The notes beneath the pieces are model-generated. The model worked only from the letters and a program-made list of their open reading frames with translations, had not been told where the DNA came from and did no database searches. Source: Rugosimonospora africana (lineage in GTDB: Bacteria > Actinomycetota > Actinomycetes > Mycobacteriales > Micromonosporaceae). From it: a stretch of 64,000 bases of DNA. The stretch is from positions 52,020 to 116,019 of the forward strand of contig NZ_BONZ01000076.1 of the NCBI RefSeq assembly GCF_016862975.1. The letters are read 5' to 3'. This document shows, piece after piece, positions 63,995-64,000 of this stretch. A program made the position numbers and the translations under genes. Numbering within the stretch: position 1 is the stretch's first letter; every line of letters begins with the position of its first letter.

Positions 63995-64000
63995 ATGTTT
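63995..64000 (+). CDS. Start of a plus-strand gene cut by the window edge
   Basis: ATG TTT is preceded by GGAGG at 63984-63988 with a six-base spacer, the strongest kind of Shine-Dalgarno start in this window. Only two codons are visible, so no product can be named. Confidence 0.5.

Overview
The window is high-GC actinobacterial chromosome (Actinomycetota), probably Micromonosporaceae or a close relative. The evidence is the strong G/C third-position bias, many GTG starts, GTGA and ATGA stop/start overlaps, a PriA-type dual HisA/TrpF enzyme, the trp-operon-associated membrane protein TIGR02234, a TIGR03085 (mycothiol-type) protein and an ECF41 sigma factor. I see no rRNA, tRNA, insertion sequence, phage gene or CRISPR array. 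Apart from a few accessory loci, the window reads as core chromosome.

Layout: 0-0.75 kb holds a divergent pair, a truncated Lon-N-domain gene and an SRPBCC protein. 0.9-6.6 kb is a tightly overlapped his operon (hisD-hisC-hisB-small membrane protein-hisH-small membrane protein-priA-hisF). 6.6-12.8 kb carries a GH20 hexosaminidase, a YczE membrane protein divergent from its MocR-type regulator, an acyl-CoA synthetase and a small GntR regulator. 12.8-18.8 kb has an ABC transporter with a LolA-like partner, a divergent two-component system and a TIGR03085 protein. 18.9-22.5 kb encodes a heterodimeric ABC exporter. 22.5-28.5 kb holds DoxX with an ECF41 sigma factor, a YqeY-like protein, a methyltransferase, a TetR-controlled ABC drug-type exporter, a MerR regulator and a small toxin-antitoxin-like pair. 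28.5-31.2 kb is one giant acidic low-complexity protein with no lysine. 31.6-37.1 kb is hisI-trpE-TIGR02234-trpC-trpB-trpA, followed by Nudix, lgt and an FAD monooxygenase. 40.6-49.3 kb carries gltB-gltD, pyk and a TesB thioesterase. 49.4-52.1 kb holds Rrf2 and HxlR regulators, a PP2C-like protein and a membrane protein. 52.4-59.6 kb is a complete protocatechuate branch of the beta-ketoadipate pathway (pcaIJHGBDC, with pcaF divergent). 59.8-64 kb has small proteins, a DUF2267 protein, a lipoprotein beta-propeller coupled to a polysaccharide deacetylase, and an unknown protein.

How the genes fit together: histidine and tryptophan synthesis are linked. PriA in the his operon can supply the TrpF step missing from the trp cluster, while hisI sits in front of trpE. 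The pca genes convert protocatechuate to succinyl-CoA and acetyl-CoA. Regulators next to their likely targets have visible candidate operators: MocR, GntR, TetR, MerR, the toxin-antitoxin pair, pca and ECF41.

Three genome-scale habits stand out. Many first genes look leaderless, with a -10 hexamer (mostly TANNNT) ending 5-8 nt before the start codon. Several gene 3' ends carry tandem direct repeats that copy the last codons and the stop codon. Two operon junctions are bridged by 15-17 codon mini-ORFs that overlap both neighbours by four bases.
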